Made by a program: the position numbers and the translations under genes. The notes beneath the pieces were generated by a model. The model worked only from the letters and a program-made list of their open reading frames with translations, ran no database searches and had not been told where the DNA came from. From Spirochaeta thermophila DSM 6578 (lineage in GTDB: Bacteria; Spirochaetota; Spirochaetia; Winmispirales; Winmispiraceae), in assembly GCF_000184345.1 (NCBI RefSeq), contig NC_017583.1:124001-188000 (forward strand): 64,000 nt of DNA, written 5' to 3'. This document shows positions 1 through 9,843 of this stretch, in pieces; position 1 is the first letter of the stretch, and the number at the start of each line of letters is the position of its first letter.

Positions 1-1585
1 CGTCGAGGGGGAGGGTTTCCTCGGGGCGTATGATCTCGACGTCCTTGTGGTCGTGGGGTTCCCTCGGTGGGGGTGTGGTCCGGGGCGGTGTCTTGGCGGG
101 GGGGTGGTCCTTCTCCGCGTGGTGCCCGCCGTCCGCGTGGGTGGCGGCGGCGCGGGCGCCGTTCACGATGCGGTTGAGGACGACCACGACCTCACGGAGT
201 TGTTCCACCTGGGAGAGGAGCTCCTCCCCTGCACTGGCGGTCTCCTCGGAGGAGGCGGCCGTCCCCTGTACCACGGTGTTGACCTGGGAGATGGCCTTGG
301 TGACCTGGGAGACACCCCTGGACTGTTCCTTGAAGGCGGTGGTGATCTCGTCGAGGAGGACGTTGACCTTGCCGGCGAGGGTGCTCACCTTGAGGGCGCT
401 CTCCTTGACGGTGGAGAGTTTCTCCTGGCCTGAGTCGATGCTGTCGACCACGGTCTCGATGAGCTCGGTGGTCTCCTTTGCGGCCTCGGCGCTCTTCTGG
501 GCGAGGGACTTGACCTGCTCGGCGACGACGGCGAAACCCCTGCCGGCCTCACCGGCCCTGGCGGCCTCCACGGCGGCGTTGAGGGCGAGGATGCTCGTCT
601 GGAAGGCGATGTCGTCGATGACCTTGTTGATCTTGACGATCTTCCTGGCGTTCTCGCTTATGAGGGTCATGGCGTTCTGGAGTTCCTCGGTCTGTTGGGT
701 GGAGAGGCCGGCGCTCTCGTTGGTCTCTTTCATGAGGAGCTCGGCCTCGGTGACGGTCTTGGTGTTGGACTCGATGATGGACTGGAGTTCCTCCATGTTG
801 CTGGTGATCTCCTCGACCGAGCTTGCGAGCTCGCTCGCGCCGCTGGAGAGTTCCTGGCTGGAGGAGGAGACCTGGGTGGCGGCCGATTCGAGCTGGTTGG
901 AGGAGGCGAGGAGGTTGCTGCTCACGCTGGTGATGGGAAGGGAGATGCTCCGTGCCATGAGGATGGTGAGACCGAGGGCGATGGCCACGATGACGGTGAT
1001 GGAGATGAGGATGAGGTTGAAGAGGGCCCCGGTCTCGGCCTCCACGTCGTCGAGGTAGATCCCGCTCCCTATGATCCAGTTCCACGGCTTGAACAGCTTC
1101 ACGTACGAAATCTTGGGTACGGGCTTGTCGAAACCCGGTTTGGGCCACATGTAGTCCACGAACCCGGCGCCTGCCTCCTTACACACCTTCACCATCTCCA
1201 CGAAGAGCTTCTTGCCGTTGGGGTCCTCGTAGTCGGAGAGATCTGTGCCATCAAGCTCGGGTTTATAGGGGTGCATCACCATGTAAGGACGCATGTCGTT
1301 TATCCAGAAGTATTCTTCCTCCTCATATCTGAATGTCTTTATCTCTTCCTTTGCGAGGGTCTGGGCTTCTTCGAGGGAGAGGGAGCCTTCCTCCACCTTC
1401 TGCGCGTAGAACTCGAAGACGCTGTAGGCCACTTCGACCACGTGTCGGGTTTTGAGGTATTTCTCCGCGTAGAGGTCCTTCCTCACCTCCGGATAGACGT
1501 AGAGCAGCACAAAGAGCGAGTAGAGCACGATGATGATGAGGGCGATGAGGATGATCTTGTAGGACAGCCTCAGGTTCTTGAGCAT
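1..1585 (-). CDS. Methyl-accepting chemotaxis protein, Cache type (copy 1, 3' end outside the window)
   Basis: Membrane chemoreceptor that would control CheA. The ATG at 1585 follows a GGAGG ribosome binding site and lies 15 nt after the stop of copy 2, so the two are probably co-transcribed. By alignment with copy 2, only about six C-terminal codons are missing. Order: N-terminal membrane helix, a single Cache (sCache_2-like) periplasmic domain with the FRY...HP...W(P)KPG...KISYVK pattern, a second helix, and a long helical MCP signalling domain with the usual hairpin tip. No clear HAMP domain is visible. The C-terminal tail is proline-rich. The nucleotide sequence nearly matches copy 2 except at about 1097-1340, which encodes the centre of the ligand pocket. 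The assignment is certain; the ligand is unknown. Confidence 0.93.
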   Translation of the reverse strand, partial: MLKNLRLSYKIILIALIIIVLYSLFVLLYVYPEVRKDLYAEKYLKTRHVVEVAYSVFEFYAQKVEEGSLSLEEAQTLAKEEIKTFRYEEEEYFWINDMRPYMVMHPYKPELDGTDLSDYEDPNGKKLFVEMVKVCKEAGAGFVDYMWPKPGFDKPVPKISYVKLFKPWNWIIGSGIYLDDVEAETGALFNLILISITVIVAIALGLTILMARSISLPITSVSSNLLASSNQLESAATQVSSSSQELSSGASELASSVEEITSNMEELQSIIESNTKTVTEAELLMKETNESAGLSTQQTEELQNAMTLISENARKIVKINKVIDDIAFQTSILALNAAVEAARAGEAGRGFAVVAEQVKSLAQKSAEAAKETTELIETVVDSIDSGQEKLSTVKESALKVSTLAGKVNVLLDEITTAFKEQSRGVSQVTKAISQVNTVVQGTAASSEETASAGEELLSQVEQLREVVVVLNRIVNGARAAATHADGGHHAEKDHPPAKTPPRTTPPPREPHDHKDVEIIRPEETLPLD

Positions 1586-1600
1586 GGACGGTTTCCTCCC

Positions 1601-3202
1601 TCAGAAGTCCTTGAAGTCTTCGAGGGGGAGGGTCTCCTCGGGGCGTATGATCTCGACGTCCTTGTGGTTGTGGGGTTCCCTTGGTGGGGGTGTGGTCCGG
1701 GGCGGTGTCTTGGCGGGGGGACGGTCCTTTTCCGTGTGGTGTTCGCCGTCCGCGTGGGCGGCGGCGCGGGCGCCGTTCACGATGCGGTTGAGGACGACCA
1801 CGACCTCGCGGAGCTGTTCCACCTGGGAGAGGAGTTCCTCACCGGCGCTGGCCGTCTCCTCGGAGGAGGCGGCCGTCCCCTGTACCACGGTGTTGACCTG
1901 GGAGATGGCCTTGGTGACCTGGGAGACACCCCTGGACTGTTCCTTGAAGGCGGTGGTGATCTCGTCGAGGAGGACGTTGACCTTGCCGGCGAGGGTGCTC
2001 ACCTTGAGGGCGCTTTCCTTGACGGTGGAGAGTTTCTCCTGGCCTGAGTCGATGCTGTCGACCACGGTCTCGATGAGCTCGGTGGTCTCCTTTGCCGCCT
2101 CGGCGCTCTTCTGGGCGAGGGACTTGACCTGCTCGGCGACGACGGCGAAACCCCTGCCGGCCTCACCGGCCCTGGCGGCCTCCACGGCGGCGTTGAGGGC
2201 GAGGATGCTCGTCTGGAAGGCGATGTCGTCGATGACCTTGTTGATCTTGACGATCTTCCTGGCGTTCTCGCTTATGAGGGTCATGGCGTTCTGGAGTTCC
2301 TCGGTCTGCCGGGTGGAGAGGCCGGCGCTCTCGTTGGTCTCCTTCATGAGGAGTTCGGCCTCGGTGACGGTCTTGGTGTTGGACTCGATGATGGACTGGA
2401 GTTCTTCCATGTTGCTGGTGATTTCCTCGACCGAGCTTGCGAGCTCGCTCGCGCCGCTGGAGAGTTCCTGGCTGGAGGAGGAGACCTGGGTGGCGGCCGA
2501 TTCGAGCTGGTTGGAGGAGGCGAGGAGGTTGCTGCTCACGTTGGTGATGGGGAGGGAGATGCTCCGCGCCATGAGGATGGCGAGACCGAGGGCGATGGCC
2601 ACGATGACGGTGATGGAGACGAGGATGAGGTTGAAGAGGGCCCCGGTCTCGGCCTCCACGTCGTCGAGGTAGATCCCGCTCCCTATGATCCAGTTCCACG
2701 GCTTGAACAGCTTCACATACGAGATCTTGGCTATGGGTTCTTCGGTCCCCGGTTTGGGCCAGTGGTAGTCCACGAAACCCTCACCCTCTTCCAAGGCTAT
2801 TTTCAGCATCCTTTGATTGAAATAGTCTCCTGTCACGGGATCTTCCTGTTTGGAGAGATCCTTTCCTATCAGTTCGGCATTGAACGGGTGCATGAGCATG
2901 TGGTTCTGCGTATCCTGAATGAAAAAATAGTCGTTATCCCCATAACGGAATACCTTTATCTCTTCCTTTGCGAGGGTCTGGGCTTCTTCGAGGGAGAGGG
3001 AGCCTTCCTCCACCTTCTGCGCGTAGAACTCGAAGACGCTGTAGGCCACTTCGACCACGTGTCGGGTTTTGAGGTATTTCTCCGCGTAGAGGTCCTTCCT
3101 CACCTCCGGATAGACGTAGAGCAGCACAAAGAGCGAGTAGAGCACGATGATGATGAGGGCGATGAGGATGATCTTGTAGGACAGCCTCAGGTTCTTGAGC
3201 AT
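1601..3202 (-). CDS. Methyl-accepting chemotaxis protein, Cache type (copy 2)
   Basis: Chemoreceptor of 533 residues. The start at 3202 ([10 protein letters not shown]) follows an AGGAGG box; an in-frame upstream start at 3241 would only add a non-conserved leader before the first membrane helix. Order: TM helix about residues 10-30, one Cache domain to about 185, TM helix about 190-212, then the coiled-coil MCP signalling domain with the conserved tip ([22 protein letters not shown]). The tail is rich in proline and ends EDFKDF; no NWETF-like CheR tether is seen. It is first in a tandem pair with copy 1. The Cache pocket sequence at about 2716-2954 differs from copy 1 while the flanks are almost identical, which suggests duplication plus gene conversion or domain swapping. 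Confidence 0.95.
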   Translation of the reverse strand: MLKNLRLSYKIILIALIIIVLYSLFVLLYVYPEVRKDLYAEKYLKTRHVVEVAYSVFEFYAQKVEEGSLSLEEAQTLAKEEIKVFRYGDNDYFFIQDTQNHMLMHPFNAELIGKDLSKQEDPVTGDYFNQRMLKIALEEGEGFVDYHWPKPGTEEPIAKISYVKLFKPWNWIIGSGIYLDDVEAETGALFNLILVSITVIVAIALGLAILMARSISLPITNVSSNLLASSNQLESAATQVSSSSQELSSGASELASSVEEITSNMEELQSIIESNTKTVTEAELLMKETNESAGLSTRQTEELQNAMTLISENARKIVKINKVIDDIAFQTSILALNAAVEAARAGEAGRGFAVVAEQVKSLAQKSAEAAKETTELIETVVDSIDSGQEKLSTVKESALKVSTLAGKVNVLLDEITTAFKEQSRGVSQVTKAISQVNTVVQGTAASSEETASAGEELLSQVEQLREVVVVLNRIVNGARAAAHADGEHHTEKDRPPAKTPPRTTPPPREPHNHKDVEIIRPEETLPLEDFKDF

Positions 3203-3256
3203 GGGACGCCTCCTCCTGGTCTGCGGGAAGTGCTCATACACGGACCACCATAATCT

Positions 3257-3285
3257 ATTGTTTTACATGAGTCGGGAGATTTCAA
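3257..3285 (-). promoter_or_regulatory. Putative sigma70-type promoter of the tandem receptor genes
   Basis: Read on the minus strand: TTGAAA, a 17-nt spacer, then AACAAT. This puts the transcript start near 3250 and leaves about 48 nt before the receptor start. The -10 matches the consensus at 4 of 6 positions only. No flagellar sigma28 pattern was recognised. Confidence 0.4.
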
Positions 3286-3308
3286 TAGAAGATGACGAGA
3301 AAACGATA

Positions 3309-3337
3309 TTTTCTTTTCACCGGAATTGTGCTACAAC
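3309..3337 (+). promoter_or_regulatory. Weak extended -10 promoter candidate for pyk
   Basis: TTTTCT, a 17-nt spacer and TACAAC preceded by TGC (extended -10). The predicted start of transcription is near 3344, 24 nt before the pyk ATG. The -35 match is poor, so this is tentative. Confidence 0.25.
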
Positions 3338-3367
3338 ACCTGGGATCATACTGACGGGGAGCCGGCC

Positions 3368-4792
3368 ATGAGAAAGAATACCAAAATCATAGCGACGATC
3401 TCCGACAGTCGGTGCGACTTCTCCTTCATCAAGGCCCTCATCGAGGAAGGGGTGGACGCGTTCAGGCTCAACACCGCGCACCAGACACCCGAGACGAGCA
3501 AACGGGTGGTGGATGCGATCCGCAAGGTCTCATCCCATGTGGCGATCGTGCTCGATACCAAGGGCCCCGAGGTGAGGACACGGCTCGGTGGGGCCCCGCT
3601 CGAGGTGCAGGAGGGAGATGTGGTATGGGTGGGGGGTGAACCTATTGAGGATGCCCCCTGGTTCTCCACCTCGTACGAGCGGTTCGTCGAGGATGTGCCG
3701 GAAGGGGCGAGGCTCCTCATCGACGACGGGGAGATCGGCCTCCTGGTGGAGGAGCGGAAGGCAGGGCGGCTGGTATGCAGGGTGGAGAACGAAGGGATGG
3801 TCAAGGACAGGAAGAGCATCAACGTCCCGGGCGTGCACCTCTCGCTTCCGGCGCTCACCGGCAAGGACAGGGAATACGTACGCTTCGCCGTGGAAGAAGG
3901 GGTGGACTACATCGCTCACTCCTTCGTGCGCAGCCGGGAGGATGTGGAGGAGGTGAGAGAGGCCCTGGAGAGGGCGGGAGGGGATGCCGGCACGGTGGGG
4001 ATCATCGCCAAGATCGAGAACCGGGAGGGGGTGGACCACGCCGAGGGTATCCTCGACACATGTGACGGGCTCATGATCGCGCGGGGAGACCTGGGGATAG
4101 AGATACCGGCCGAGGAGGTCCCGGCGATCCAGAAGAGGCTCATACGGCTGTGCATGGAGCGGGCGAAGCCGGTGATCACCGCTACCCAGCTTCTCCACTC
4201 CATGATAGAGAACCCCCGGCCGACCAGGGCCGAGGTGACGGATATCGCCACCGCGGTGCTCGACGGTACGGACGCCCTCATGCTCAGCGGAGAGACTGCG
4301 TACGGCAAGTACCCCGTGGAGGCGGTGAAGACCATGGTGCGAGTGGCCTCCACGGCCGAGAAGATGAGGCCCGAGCTCCCTGAGCACGACATCGTAGGCT
4401 ATACCAACCCTGTGCGCTACTTCCTCTCGCAGGTGGCCATGAAGGCGAGCTACCGGCTTCCCATCGCGGCCATCATCGTGCATACCTACACAGGGAGGAC
4501 CGCGAGGCTGGTGTCCTCTTTCAGGGGCAAGACACCGGTGTATGTCTTCTGCCATGATCCCCGCGTGGCCCGAAGGTTGGCCCTCTCGTATGGGGTGTAT
4601 CCCCGGGTGATAGAGCTTCCCGACAGCACCGACGAGCTGGTGAAGGAGAGCATCTCCTCTCTCCTCACGGAAGGGGATGTCCGTCCCGAGGATCTGGTGT
4701 TGATCCTCGCAGGATCCCCGCCGCATCAGAGCAACAGCTCGAACTTCCTGGAGATCAACACCGTCGCCACCTATCTCAAGGAGCGGGGATAG
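3368..4792 (+). CDS. pyk: Pyruvate kinase
   Basis: Converts phosphoenolpyruvate and ADP to pyruvate and ATP, the last step of glycolysis, in the cytoplasm. 474 residues, a normal length. The N-terminal barrel strand TKIIATISD and RLNTAH, the substrate/metal segment with IAKIENREGVD and ARGDLGIEIPAEEVP, and the signature ATQLLHSMIENPRPTRAE followed by LSGETAYGKYP are all present. The C-terminal third is the usual pyruvate kinase C-domain. The ATG at 3368 follows a GGGGAG box; an in-frame start at 3326 has no ribosome site. It is transcribed away from the receptor pair, and the transporter gene begins 50 nt downstream. Confidence 0.97.
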   Translation: MRKNTKIIATISDSRCDFSFIKALIEEGVDAFRLNTAHQTPETSKRVVDAIRKVSSHVAIVLDTKGPEVRTRLGGAPLEVQEGDVVWVGGEPIEDAPWFSTSYERFVEDVPEGARLLIDDGEIGLLVEERKAGRLVCRVENEGMVKDRKSINVPGVHLSLPALTGKDREYVRFAVEEGVDYIAHSFVRSREDVEEVREALERAGGDAGTVGIIAKIENREGVDHAEGILDTCDGLMIARGDLGIEIPAEEVPAIQKRLIRLCMERAKPVITATQLLHSMIENPRPTRAEVTDIATAVLDGTDALMLSGETAYGKYPVEAVKTMVRVASTAEKMRPELPEHDIVGYTNPVRYFLSQVAMKASYRLPIAAIIVHTYTGRTARLVSSFRGKTPVYVFCHDPRVARRLALSYGVYPRVIELPDSTDELVKESISSLLTEGDVRPEDLVLILAGSPPHQSNSSNFLEINTVATYLKERG

Positions 4793-4842
4793 GGGCGCCT
4801 CGCCTTCACAGGACGCGAAGATCCTTATACTGAGGAGCAGGT

Positions 4843-7143
4843 ATGCTTTCCCAGAGAGAGCTCAAGCGGACCATGCGCTATTCCCTCCTGAGCGGGGTGT
4901 CGTTCGTCTTCTGGTTCCAGGTGTGTTCCCCTCAGTCGCTCTTCAACGTGTTCATAAAGAATTATCTCGGAGCAGGGGCGAGCGGCCTGGGGCTCCTCAT
5001 CGCGGTCATCTCCATGATGGGGGTGCTTCAGATCTTCGCGGTGCCCCTCTTCAACATGGTGAAGACGCCGAAATGGGTGTGGCTCGTCACGCATCTCATC
5101 CATCGGCTCCACAGTTTCGTGCTCGCCGGTGTGGCCTTCTCCGTGGCATCGGGGGGCGACAAGGAGACGGGGTTCTGGATCATTGTCGTGACCATGGGGA
5201 TGAGCTGGGCCCTCACCAACCTCACGGGTTCAGGGTGGTGGTCCTGGATGGCGGATCTCTTCCCCGAAGAGATCCGGGCGGAGTTCTTCGGAAAACGTTC
5301 CGCCCTTTCCAATGTGGTGAACATGATCTGGTTCTTCGCGGTGAGCCTTTCGCTCGATCTGGTTCCCGAGGAGGGCGTGTTCCTCTTCTGGGGTGTGGTG
5401 TTCATCATCGGGGGGATAGGAGGGCTCGCGGACATTCTCTTCCATCTGCCCATGCCGGCGAGACCTCATGAGCGGGAGCAGGGTGTCGGTTTCAAGGGGC
5501 TGTGGGAACCTCTCAAGGACGAGCGTTTCAGGCCCTTCCTCTTCGTCATAGGGACCATCCTCTTCGCCGTGAACCTTTCGATGCCCTTCCTGTCCCCCTA
5601 TATCGTGGATCCGCGGCACGTGGGGGCCCCCAACTTCTGGCTGGGGATCCAGTTCATACTCTTCCAGATCACCTGGGTGCTCACCGCACCCCTCTGGGGG
5701 CTCTCCATGGACCGGTTCGGGAGGAAACCGGCGGTGGTGCTCGGCGTCCTGGGACGTCTCTCGTGGGTGGGGTTCCTGTTCCTCTCGCCGACGAACTACC
5801 AGGTCATCATCCCCCTCGCTTCCATCGTCACCGGCATCTTCGGTCCCCCGCTCTGGGACGGTATGCAACAGATGATGCTCTCCCTCGCCCCTGAGCGGGG
5901 AAGGGTCTCCTACGTGGCCTGGTTCTGGCTCGTGTGGGGTGTGGCATCGGCGGGAGGATCGGCGCTGGGCGGTGTGATAAGCGATGCCGTGGATGCAGCC
6001 TCCTTCACCATCCGGGGAGTGGGACCGGTGGACGGGTTCCAGGTGGTGCTCTCGCTCTCGTTGTTCCTGTGCGCCGTGGCCCTCATGGTGCTCGTGGGTA
6101 TCGAAGAAGGGAAGGGCAAGACGGCCCGGTATGTCCTCGCCCGACTCGCCAACCCGGGGGTGGTCCGGACCTACGTGAACATGGGGATCATCCGGGGATC
6201 CGTCCCCTCCGAGCGTGTGGTCTCGGCCCTAAGGGCGGTGAACGAACGCGACAGCCTCCTCCTGGAGGAAGTGAAGGCGCGGCTCAACGACCCCGACGAG
6301 GAGGTGCGGCGTGAGGCGATACAGGCGCTCGCCCGACTGCGGGCCTCCTCGGCCGTGGACCTGCTCGTCTCCCACCTCCGTGACGACTCCTCTTCCCTCA
6401 GGGTGGAGGCGGCCCGGGCTCTGGGGGCGATCGGTGACCCGCGGGCCATCCCGGCGCTCATCGAGGGGCTCACTTCTTCTTCCCCGGAGCTCCAGCTCGC
6501 CTGTACCTATGCCCTGGGAGAGATTGGGGGCGAGGAGGCCGCAGGCGTGCTCCTCTCCACCCTCAAGGACGAGGAGTCGCCCGAGCATCTTAAGGTCTCG
6601 GGGGCCACGGCCGCGGCGAAACTGGGTGTGCTGGAGGCGGCATGGGAGATCATTCCTCTCATGCACCGTTCTCCGAATCGCGTACTCAAGACACAGCTCG
6701 CCATCGCCCTCGCGAACCTCCTCGGGAGACCGGGGGAGTTCTACCGACTGGTGACCGGGGGTGAACAGGAAGAGGTGCGGGAGAGAATGCTCCGGTCGCT
6801 CCCTGCCCAATGCAGCAGACTCCTCTTCAGGATGGGCCTTCCTTCGAAGGAGGTGGAGACGATCCGGAAGGGAATCACGGAAGCGGTCGACCTCTTCCTC
6901 GAGGGGAGGAAGGAGGAGTGCAGGGAAACGCTCGGAGAGGTGGGCAAGAGGCTCGTCCTCCTGTGTGCAGAGGCGAGGAACATAGGAGAGGGCACGGTGT
7001 TCGAAAAGGCCTGCCGGCTGGATCAGCGCCTCGGCGTGTGGTGGTGGCTCCTCAAGAAGGCCCGGGAGACCGACGATCCAGGGCAGCTCGAACTCGATCT
7101 TCTCGTCCTCCTCTACGCCCTCGGGGTGATGGAGATCCCGTGA
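4843..7143 (+). CDS. Major-facilitator transporter fused to a C-terminal HEAT-repeat domain
   Basis: 766 residues. Roughly residues 1-425 form a 12-helix MFS-like permease, with helices FVFWFQVCSPQSLFNVFI and GLGLLIAVISMMGVLQIF and a cytoplasmic loop with DRFGRKPAVV. From about residue 450 there are tandem HEAT/PBS-lyase-type repeats such as LNDPDEEVRREAIQALARL, DDSSSLRVEAARALGAIGD and SSPELQLACTYALGEIGGE, then a helical tail. The start has a GAGGAG box. The substrate cannot be read from sequence. HEAT repeats usually bind proteins, so the tail may be a regulatory or docking platform; that is an inference. It lies 50 nt after pyk and may be co-transcribed with it. Confidence 0.85.
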   Translation: MLSQRELKRTMRYSLLSGVSFVFWFQVCSPQSLFNVFIKNYLGAGASGLGLLIAVISMMGVLQIFAVPLFNMVKTPKWVWLVTHLIHRLHSFVLAGVAFSVASGGDKETGFWIIVVTMGMSWALTNLTGSGWWSWMADLFPEEIRAEFFGKRSALSNVVNMIWFFAVSLSLDLVPEEGVFLFWGVVFIIGGIGGLADILFHLPMPARPHEREQGVGFKGLWEPLKDERFRPFLFVIGTILFAVNLSMPFLSPYIVDPRHVGAPNFWLGIQFILFQITWVLTAPLWGLSMDRFGRKPAVVLGVLGRLSWVGFLFLSPTNYQVIIPLASIVTGIFGPPLWDGMQQMMLSLAPERGRVSYVAWFWLVWGVASAGGSALGGVISDAVDAASFTIRGVGPVDGFQVVLSLSLFLCAVALMVLVGIEEGKGKTARYVLARLANPGVVRTYVNMGIIRGSVPSERVVSALRAVNERDSLLLEEVKARLNDPDEEVRREAIQALARLRASSAVDLLVSHLRDDSSSLRVEAARALGAIGDPRAIPALIEGLTSSSPELQLACTYALGEIGGEEAAGVLLSTLKDEESPEHLKVSGATAAAKLGVLEAAWEIIPLMHRSPNRVLKTQLAIALANLLGRPGEFYRLVTGGEQEEVRERMLRSLPAQCSRLLFRMGLPSKEVETIRKGITEAVDLFLEGRKEECRETLGEVGKRLVLLCAEARNIGEGTVFEKACRLDQRLGVWWWLLKKARETDDPGQLELDLLVLLYALGVMEIP

Positions 7144-7191
7144 TCCCTTGAGGGGCTCGGCGAAAAAGTGCGGACATTCCCCCCTGTTTCC

Positions 7192-7220
7192 TTGAATTTC
7201 ACGAGGGAGGCTACCATACT
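7192..7220 (+). promoter_or_regulatory. Putative promoter of the che operon
   Basis: TTGAAT, 17-nt spacer, CATACT. The predicted +1 is near 7227. This places an upstream GTG at 7226 at or before the transcript start and supports GTG 7250 as the cheA start. Confidence 0.5.
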
Positions 7221-7249
7221 GTATAGTGTCGAACGGCCAGGGGGTGAGA

Positions 7250-9460
7250 GTGAAGGCTCTTCTCAAGAACCTGAAGACGTTGGAACGGCGTCTCTCCTCG
7301 TATGTTCCAGGGGATGTGATCGCACTCGCCGAGATCCGGGAGCTCCTCGGTGAGGTCCGGAGGGAGTTCGAGAGGACCCCTTCGCTCAAGAAACTCGAAG
7401 GCGTGCTCGTTACCTTTCTCCAGATCTCGGACCGGCTCGCCTCGGATCCGGGGTTGGAGGCTGGCTTCGTGGAGCTCCTCTCGGGGGTGGTGAGTGATCT
7501 CATCCTCTTCTTCACGAGGAAGATCGAGGCGAAGACCTTCGCGGCCCACCTCAGATCCTTCATCCCTCGACTCAAGGAGATGCTCTCCTCCTCTGCCCCA
7601 CGGGAGGAGAAGGGGCGTCCCCGTTATCCCTCCGATTACTTCGACGCCCTCGTGGACGACGGCCGGCTTCTCTCGCAGTTCTTCCACGAGGCGTCCGACC
7701 ACCTCAACGAGGCCCAGTACACGCTCCTCGATCTCGAGTACGATCCCACGAACAAGGAACTCGTCAACGACATTTTCCGGAACTTCCATACGATCAAGGG
7801 GTCTTCCGCGTTCCTCGGCCTCAGGAACATAGAGGAGGTCAGTCACAGGATAGAGGACCTCTTCGTCCTCGTACGCGATGACAAGATCTTTCTCTCTCGG
7901 GATCTCATCGATGTGGTGTTCTACGGGATAGAACTCATCAGGGTCTTGCTCGACATCATGGAGACCTCCGGATTCGAACGGGAGAAGATGACCCAGGCAT
8001 TCCTCCAGGTGGATATCTTCACCTACCTCCACCTCATGGAGCGTATACTCACGGAATATACGGTGAAGAAGATCGGCGAGATCCTCCAGGAGGAGGGCAA
8101 GCTGAAGCCCGAAGACCTCCACGTGCTCCTCGAGCGTCAGGAGAAGGAAGGGGGAGAACGGATGCCCCTGGGGAAACTCGCTGTTGAGGAGCGGCTCGTG
8201 ATGCCGGAGGACGTGGTGGGGGCCCTCAAGAAACAGCAGGATCAGCGGGCCAAGGCGAGACGGCTGGGATACGTGAAGGTCTCCAACGAGAAGCTCAACA
8301 TGCTCATCGATCTGGTGGGGGAGCTGGTGATCCATCAGTCGATGCTCCAGCAACACCTCCTGGCGGAGGAGGACAGGGAGCGGCTCGACAGGACGCTCAC
8401 GAGCCTGGAGACGACCACCTCGACCATCAAGAACCTGGTCCTCTCACTCGGCATGCTCCCCATGGGCGATCTCTTCAACCGGCTCAGGGTGGCCATACGG
8501 CATACCGCGGAGGAGCTCGGCAAGGCGATCATCGTGGACACCGAGGGAGAGGAGACGGAACTCGACAGGAACATGCTGGAGGTGCTCTACGACCCCCTGC
8601 TCCACCTCGTGCGGAACGCCGTGGATCACGGTATCGAATCCCCCGAGGAACGGGAGAAGGCGGGGAAGCTCAGGGTCGGCAAGATCTCCCTGCGGGCGGA
8701 ACACCGGGGGAGCGGCATCCAGATCGTGGTGGAGGACGACGGACGGGGTATCGACCGCAAGAAGGTGGTGGAGAAGGCCCTGCTCCTCGGCCTCGTCCGC
8801 AAGGAGGATGCGGGGCGGATGAGCGAGAAGGAGGTCTACGACCTCCTCTTCCTTCCGGGGTTCTCCACCAAGGAGCGGGTGGACACCACCTCGGGCAGGG
8901 GGGTGGGGATGGACGTGGTGAAGAAGAATCTCGAGTCCATCCACGGCAGGGTCGAGGTGGAGAGCGAAGAGGGGAAGTTCACCCGATTCATCATCGGACT
9001 TCCCCTCACCCTGGCCATCATCGACGGACTCGTCACGGTGATCGGGAAGAACCGGTACATCTTCCCCTTCGGGGCGGTGGAGGAGATCGCCGTGATACCC
9101 CGGGACCGACTCCGTATGGAGGAGGATCAGAACGCCACCCTCCTGTTCCATCGGGGGCGGCACATCCCCGTGCTCTTCTCCCATCGCATCCTGGGAGAGG
9201 AGAGGCACGAAGAAGGGGATTCCTTCCTCGGGGTCCTCGTGCTCCACGAGCGTTCCTCCTACTGCGTGGTGGTGGACGAGATCGTGGGAAAGCAGGAGGT
9301 GGTGATCAAGAATCTGGGGGGATTGCTCTCCGGCTATCGCTATCTCTCCGGTGGTACCATATTCGGGGACGGGAGTATAGGTTTCGTCCTCGACATCCAG
9401 GGATTGATAGAAGAGGCGGAGGCCGGATCGGCGGCCAAGACGGTATTGAGGGAGGTGTGA
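7250..9460 (+). CDS. cheA: Chemotaxis histidine kinase CheA with an atypical N-terminus and an MshEN-like insert
   Basis: Receptor-coupled kinase that phosphorylates CheY and CheB. GTG start at 7250 with GGGGGTGA upstream; 736 residues. Order: an unassigned helical N-terminal segment (about 1-125); an HPt (P1) domain with phospho-His180 in FHTIKGSS; a segment at about 272-332 with two copies of an IGEIL..EG....EDL...L..Q pattern where the P2 domain would normally be; the dimerisation helices; the ATPase domain with N456 in NAVDHG, the DDGRG box and GRGVGMD; and a C-terminal CheW-like domain. The paired Leu-Gly...Gln repeats resemble the MshEN/T2SSE_N fold, some members of which bind cyclic di-GMP. 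First gene of a seven-gene operon; its stop abuts the cheY start. Confidence 0.95.
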   Translation: MKALLKNLKTLERRLSSYVPGDVIALAEIRELLGEVRREFERTPSLKKLEGVLVTFLQISDRLASDPGLEAGFVELLSGVVSDLILFFTRKIEAKTFAAHLRSFIPRLKEMLSSSAPREEKGRPRYPSDYFDALVDDGRLLSQFFHEASDHLNEAQYTLLDLEYDPTNKELVNDIFRNFHTIKGSSAFLGLRNIEEVSHRIEDLFVLVRDDKIFLSRDLIDVVFYGIELIRVLLDIMETSGFEREKMTQAFLQVDIFTYLHLMERILTEYTVKKIGEILQEEGKLKPEDLHVLLERQEKEGGERMPLGKLAVEERLVMPEDVVGALKKQQDQRAKARRLGYVKVSNEKLNMLIDLVGELVIHQSMLQQHLLAEEDRERLDRTLTSLETTTSTIKNLVLSLGMLPMGDLFNRLRVAIRHTAEELGKAIIVDTEGEETELDRNMLEVLYDPLLHLVRNAVDHGIESPEEREKAGKLRVGKISLRAEHRGSGIQIVVEDDGRGIDRKKVVEKALLLGLVRKEDAGRMSEKEVYDLLFLPGFSTKERVDTTSGRGVGMDVVKKNLESIHGRVEVESEEGKFTRFIIGLPLTLAIIDGLVTVIGKNRYIFPFGAVEEIAVIPRDRLRMEEDQNATLLFHRGRHIPVLFSHRILGEERHEEGDSFLGVLVLHERSSYCVVVDEIVGKQEVVIKNLGGLLSGYRYLSGGTIFGDGSIGFVLDIQGLIEEAEAGSAAKTVLREV

Positions 9461-9826
9461 ATGAAACACATCATGGTGGTGGATGACTCGGAGGTCATCC
9501 TCAGGATCGTGAGTCAGACACTCCAGATGCATGGGTATTCCCAGATACTCACGGCATCCAACGGGAAGGATGCCCTGCCTATCATCAAGGAACACCTGGG
9601 CAAGATCGCGCTCTACATCTTCGATGTGAACATGCCGGAGATGGACGGTCTCTCCCTCCTCAAGGAGGTGAGGACCCTGGACAAGACCACGCCCATCATC
9701 ATGCTCACCACGGAGACCGACAAAGAGAAGATCATGGCTGCCAGGGAGTCCGGTGCCACCGGATGGATCATAAAGCCCTTCGAGGGCGAGAAGTTCATCA
9801 AGGTGGTGAAGATGTACCTCGGGTAA
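9461..9826 (+). CDS. cheY: Chemotaxis response regulator CheY
   Basis: Single receiver domain of 121 residues that carries the signal from CheA to the flagellar motor. Acidic pocket D8/D9, phosphoacceptor D55 in IFDVNMPEMDG, conserved Thr in MLTTE and Lys in IIKPFEG. The start codon follows the cheA TGA directly, with GAGGTG just upstream, so translation is probably coupled. Confidence 0.95.
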   Translation: MKHIMVVDDSEVILRIVSQTLQMHGYSQILTASNGKDALPIIKEHLGKIALYIFDVNMPEMDGLSLLKEVRTLDKTTPIIMLTTETDKEKIMAARESGATGWIIKPFEGEKFIKVVKMYLG

Positions 9827-9843
9827 TCTGAAGAGGAGGCCCT

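Noticed and set aside
1-3202. Assembly artefact duplicating one receptor gene
   Set aside because: The two copies differ strongly and coherently in the Cache pocket, carry scattered differences elsewhere, and both stay in frame.
7226-7250. GTG 7226 as the cheA start
   Set aside because: The predicted +1 of the promoter at 7192-7220 is about 7227, and the GGGGGTGA ribosome site serves GTG 7250.
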